Of a stretch of 16,398 nt of DNA, positions 15,301-16,398 are shown piece after piece. The stretch spans positions 1 to 16,398 of the forward strand of contig JBFWTJ010000051.1 of NCBI GenBank assembly GCA_050247895.1. The letters are read 5' to 3'. The stretch is from CAVPEW01 sp050247895 (GTDB lineage Bacteria; Actinomycetota; Acidimicrobiia; Acidimicrobiales; VFJN01). The position numbers and the translations under genes were made by a program. Under the pieces are notes generated by a model. It ran no database searches. It had not been told where the DNA came from and worked only from the letters and a program-made list of their open reading frames with translations. Position 1 is the first letter of the stretch. Each line of letters begins with the position of its first letter.

Positions 15301-15829
15301 GCATCCCGAAGGAGAGGAGCGAGAAGACGACGTTGACGGCCCGCCCGTCGGCCGGGATGCTCTCGTCCCGCAGGTTCGGGACCATCAGGAAGGACCAGAC
15401 CAGCACGGCGATGGCGGCGATCCCGATGAGGGAGTCGATCAGGTCGGTGCGGTCGTCGCCCCGCTGCCAGCGGCGCAGGCGGTGCAGGGTCACGACGCTG
15501 ACGATCCCGGCCACGTAGCCGCCCACGTCCACGATGTCGGCCAGCGAGGGGTACGCGGGCCCCGAGATGGCCAGCTCGACCTCGCGCACGACGGCGGCGA
15601 CCAGGAACAGGCCGACGGCCACCTGCAGGCCGCGCCACGGCACCGCGCTCTCGGGTCGCCACATGGCCACGCCCCGGCCCAGGGCGACCAGGCAGCCGAT
15701 CCCGGCCAGGAGGGCGACGCCGGCCTGGACGTCGGCGCCGAGCGCCGCGCTGGCGAGCACGGCGACGCCGGCGACGGCAAGCCAGGAGGCCCACGAACGG
15801 GGCGCGGCGTGCGAGGGCGAACGCACCAC
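12356..15829 (-). CDS. Membrane PAS-PAS-GGDEF-EAL cyclic-di-GMP signalling protein
   Basis: 1157 aa. The first 312 residues hold about ten hydrophobic stretches (for example 13-30, 36-52, 134-150, 165-184, 228-245, 268-284, 294-312), an integral membrane sensor I cannot match to a named MASE type. A GAF-like region (about 325-460) follows, then two PAS domains with PAC ends (about 470-583 and 595-709, both ending LNARD-TERK), a GGDEF domain with intact GGDEF (799-803), and an EAL domain with EAL (928-930), ELTED, DDFG (1047-1050), K1068, AEGIE and CDCGQG. Both active sites look complete, so diguanylate cyclase and phosphodiesterase activities are possible. The RxxD inhibitory site before GGDEF is absent (PAGA there). 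Starts are tandem GTG codons (15829, 15826), with GATAAC 5 and 8 nt upstream respectively and no ribosome site. Confidence 0.93.
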   Translation of the reverse strand: MVRSPSHAAPRSWASWLAVAGVAVLASAALGADVQAGVALLAGIGCLVALGRGVAMWRPESAVPWRGLQVAVGLFLVAAVVREVELAISGPAYPSLADIVDVGGYVAGIVSVVTLHRLRRWQRGDDRTDLIDSLIGIAAIAVLVWSFLMVPNLRDESIPADGRAVNVVFSLLSFGMLGVVLRLAAGPGARNTSWYLLAGAVTAALATDVVDSLAYFIDGAQPGDSALSTLLPTMAFVLVGASALHPDMAQLTDPAPPRVAVLSRRRMALMAVAVLVAPVVLLLTPHEEWSVYAPVAIGSWVLVSVLVLIRLGGLVRARERMATRERMHADLSRRLAGATTFAELRESTTEGVVQLLAEYAGVTCLVLEAEPDGSWSSSGRLVHDEVVELALADDRDAAVEVARAMGMVDPTDALVVSVPATTARSAILVGAAVPLPDGARTPVLQVAANVALATEGLVAVGELHRREGEHRFRALVEHSSDVVAILAEGHTVAFMSPAADHLLGWDDAAVLGSDVTMGVHPEDRPQLASLLRWASATRRAGPVELRLRHSDGTWRWFEAIATDMRSDPLIDGIVLNARDVTERKYAEQRLTASEARFRSLVQHASDVIVVIDGYGLVEYISPSSMAVLGLHAEVCIGREFDALVHPGDRLTFESAVLLLEPSRRTVQRVELRLITAHEDARTFDVTLTDLRNDPAVRGVVLNARDITERKALEADLRHLASHDDLTGLANRALFREQVSSALNAASSTEGRVGVLFIDVDDFKTVNDSLGHGHGDQLLSEIARRLESVLPAGAVPARVGGDEFAVLVPSAAGDDDLVGLARSLIGVIGTPAELGGRSVVVNASVGIATNAAGQNYGPDEMMRDADSAMYHAKAAGKGGVELFDRSMHLLAIDRLELKGDLLRALERDELVLHYQLVVDLETSRAVGVEALVRWQHPTRGIVSPASFVPIAVETGLIVPIGRWILRTALAQLAEWRLERPDLTMAINLAPSQLSDPDIVEDVAAALREARVPPASVVLELTEDRVLDDEDAVERLNGLRALGVGIAADDFGSGFASYAALQRLPFTVVKIDRSLVSALGATVGEGSAAQIRSIVDMAHATGLQVVAEGIEAAAQVAVLREVGCDCGQGFYLARPAPADSLPLSRALPAGPVSLEAAAP

Positions 15830-15834
15830 ATCTT

Positions 15835-15840
15835 GTTATC
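15835..15840 (-). promoter_or_regulatory. Candidate -10 box (GATAAC) for the GGDEF-EAL gene
   Basis: GATAAC on the - strand matches four of six positions of TATAAT and lies 5 nt before the first GTG and 8 nt before the second, which would give a leaderless mRNA. It is one of the few AT-rich spots in this region. It departs from the TANNNT pattern seen at the other starts, so it is less secure. Confidence 0.3.
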
Positions 15841-15843
15841 GGC

Positions 15844-15857
15844 CTTCGGGGCCGAAG
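15844..15857. promoter_or_regulatory. Inverted repeat in divergent promoter region
   Basis: CTTCGG-GG-CCGAAG, a perfect 6-bp arm repeat with a 2-nt centre, placed just upstream of the candidate -10 box of the GGDEF-EAL gene, that is in its -35/-10 spacer. It could be an operator. By-eye evidence only. Confidence 0.3.
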
Positions 15858-15889
15858 CTGAACATCCTCGGGCCGAATGACCTGGGCAA

Positions 15890-15907
15890 ATGGGTCGATC
15901 AGCCCAT
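15890..15907. promoter_or_regulatory. Imperfect inverted repeat upstream of the oxygenase gene
   Basis: ATGGG and CCCAT arms flank TCGATCAG, whose GATC centre is itself symmetric, so 14 of 18 positions fit a palindrome. It lies 16-33 nt upstream of the TAGGGT hexamer, over the -35 region. It may be an activator or repressor site, or chance. Confidence 0.25.
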
Positions 15908-15922
15908 GTCAGCGACGTGTCG

Positions 15923-15928
15923 TAGGGT
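15923..15928 (+). promoter_or_regulatory. Candidate -10 box (TAGGGT) for the JmjC/cupin-8 gene
   Basis: TAGGGT matches TANNNT and is followed by 6 nt (TCGACC) and the GTG start at 15935. There is no Shine-Dalgarno sequence, so a leaderless transcript is likely. The 12-nt block is similar to the one before the ATC codon at 8121. Confidence 0.4.
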
Positions 15929-15934
15929 TCGACC

Positions 15935-16398
15935 GTGCGCTCAGGACCTCCGGCAGCGGCGCCCGGCCCCGGTGAGCCCGAGGTCGCCGACCTGGAGGTG
16001 GCCGACATCGGGCTCGTGGCCGCCGACCTCCTGGCCGCCGGCCGGCCGGCCGTGCTGCGGGGCGGGGCCCGGAGCTGGCCGGCCTTCGAGCGCTGGGACT
16101 TCGAGCAGCTGGCCGCCACCGTCGGGCCCACGCCCGTGGTCTGCGAGGTGGGCGACATCACCCGGGAGACCCGGCCGCTGGTCGAGGTCGCCTTCGACGA
16201 GTACGCCCGGGCCGTGGCCCGGGGCGACTACGACGGGACCCGCACCTACGCCTCGCAGCTCGACCTCCTGGCCCTGGCGCCCGAGCTGTCCGCCGACCTC
16301 GACCTGCGGGCCCTGGCCGGCAAGCGGCTGCTGGTCCGCCGGGCCTGGATCGGGCCGGCCGGCACCGTCACGGGCTGGCACCGCGACCACGTCGACAA
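15935..16398 (+). CDS. JmjC/cupin-8 type Fe(II)/2-oxoglutarate-dependent oxygenase, 3' truncated
   Basis: 154 residues are visible before the window ends. After a short Pro/Ala-rich start, LLAAGRPAVLRGGARSWPAF is the usual N-terminal motif of cupin-8 (JmjC-like) oxygenases, in which a main chain to be buried is followed by a conserved R-G-x-x-x-x-W-P pattern. The end of the visible part, GTVTGWHRDHVDN, holds the HxD iron-binding motif (H149, D151) with the expected Asn after it. The distal His and the 2-oxoglutarate-binding residue would be beyond the window. The family hydroxylates proteins, tRNA-related or small-molecule substrates; which applies here is unknown. It is divergent from the GGDEF-EAL gene across about 105 bp. 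GTG at 15935 was chosen because of the hexamer 6 nt upstream and because the motif begins soon after it. Confidence 0.85.
   Translation, partial: MRSGPPAAAPGPGEPEVADLEVADIGLVAADLLAAGRPAVLRGGARSWPAFERWDFEQLAATVGPTPVVCEVGDITRETRPLVEVAFDEYARAVARGDYDGTRTYASQLDLLALAPELSADLDLRALAGKRLLVRRAWIGPAGTVTGWHRDHVD

Noticed and set aside
12539..15880. Long + strand open frame antisense to the GGDEF-EAL gene
   Set aside because: The translation is a His/Gln/Gly/Val-rich shadow, and the opposite strand carries complete PAS, GGDEF and EAL domains.

Overview
The window is very GC-rich DNA with almost every third codon position G or C, gene-dense, with frequent GTG/TTG starts, stop/start overlaps and apparently leaderless promoters (a TANNNT hexamer 6-8 nt before a start codon). 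Together with the gene content (acyl-CoA chemistry, cytochrome P450, many SDRs, a PAS-GGDEF-EAL protein) this suggests a free-living high-GC Actinomycetota, possibly Acidimicrobiia. The phylum is a reasonable inference; the class is a guess. I see no rRNA, tRNA, CRISPR array, insertion sequence or integrase.

Layout. (1) 1-1349: the end of a VOC/glyoxalase-fold gene (+) meets a crotonase-fold gene (-) that lacks both hydratase glutamates. (2) 1350-1572: a divergent intergenic region with a good -10 box and a perfect 15-nt palindrome. (3) 1573-5175: a tight + strand operon of an APH/ACAD10-type phosphotransferase, a possible 41-aa linking ORF, a FadD-type acyl-CoA synthetase and a double NTF2-like protein. 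(4) 5191-7271: a - strand operon of a P450 followed by an SDR, joined by a GTGA overlap. (5) 7326-8984: two + strand SDR genes, the first divergent from the P450; the second seems to lack a canonical start at the right place. (6) 8981-12256: a - strand gene for a 1091-aa fusion of fatty acyl-AMP ligase, acyl carrier protein and alpha-oxoamine synthase. (7) 12356-15829: a - strand gene for a membrane PAS-PAS-GGDEF-EAL protein. (8) 15935-end: the start of a JmjC/cupin-8 type Fe(II)/2-oxoglutarate oxygenase gene (+).

How the genes may work together. Regions 1 to 5 look like a catabolic island for a hydroxylated or branched fatty or steroid-like acid: P450 oxidation, SDR alcohol/ketone interconversion, CoA activation, phosphorylation of a hydroxyacyl intermediate, and crotonase chemistry. 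The pairing of a phosphotransferase with an acyl-CoA synthetase and SDRs recalls the 4-hydroxyacid (Lva/ACAD10-11) route. Region 6 is the most unusual. One polypeptide carries everything needed to adenylate a fatty acid, load it on its own ACP, and condense it with an amino acid with loss of CO2 to give an alpha-amino ketone. In Caulobacter sphingolipid synthesis these steps are done by separate proteins (acyl-ACP synthetase, ACP, serine palmitoyltransferase). An SDR gene ends in the same four bases as this gene and could encode the matching ketoreductase, but that link is inference.
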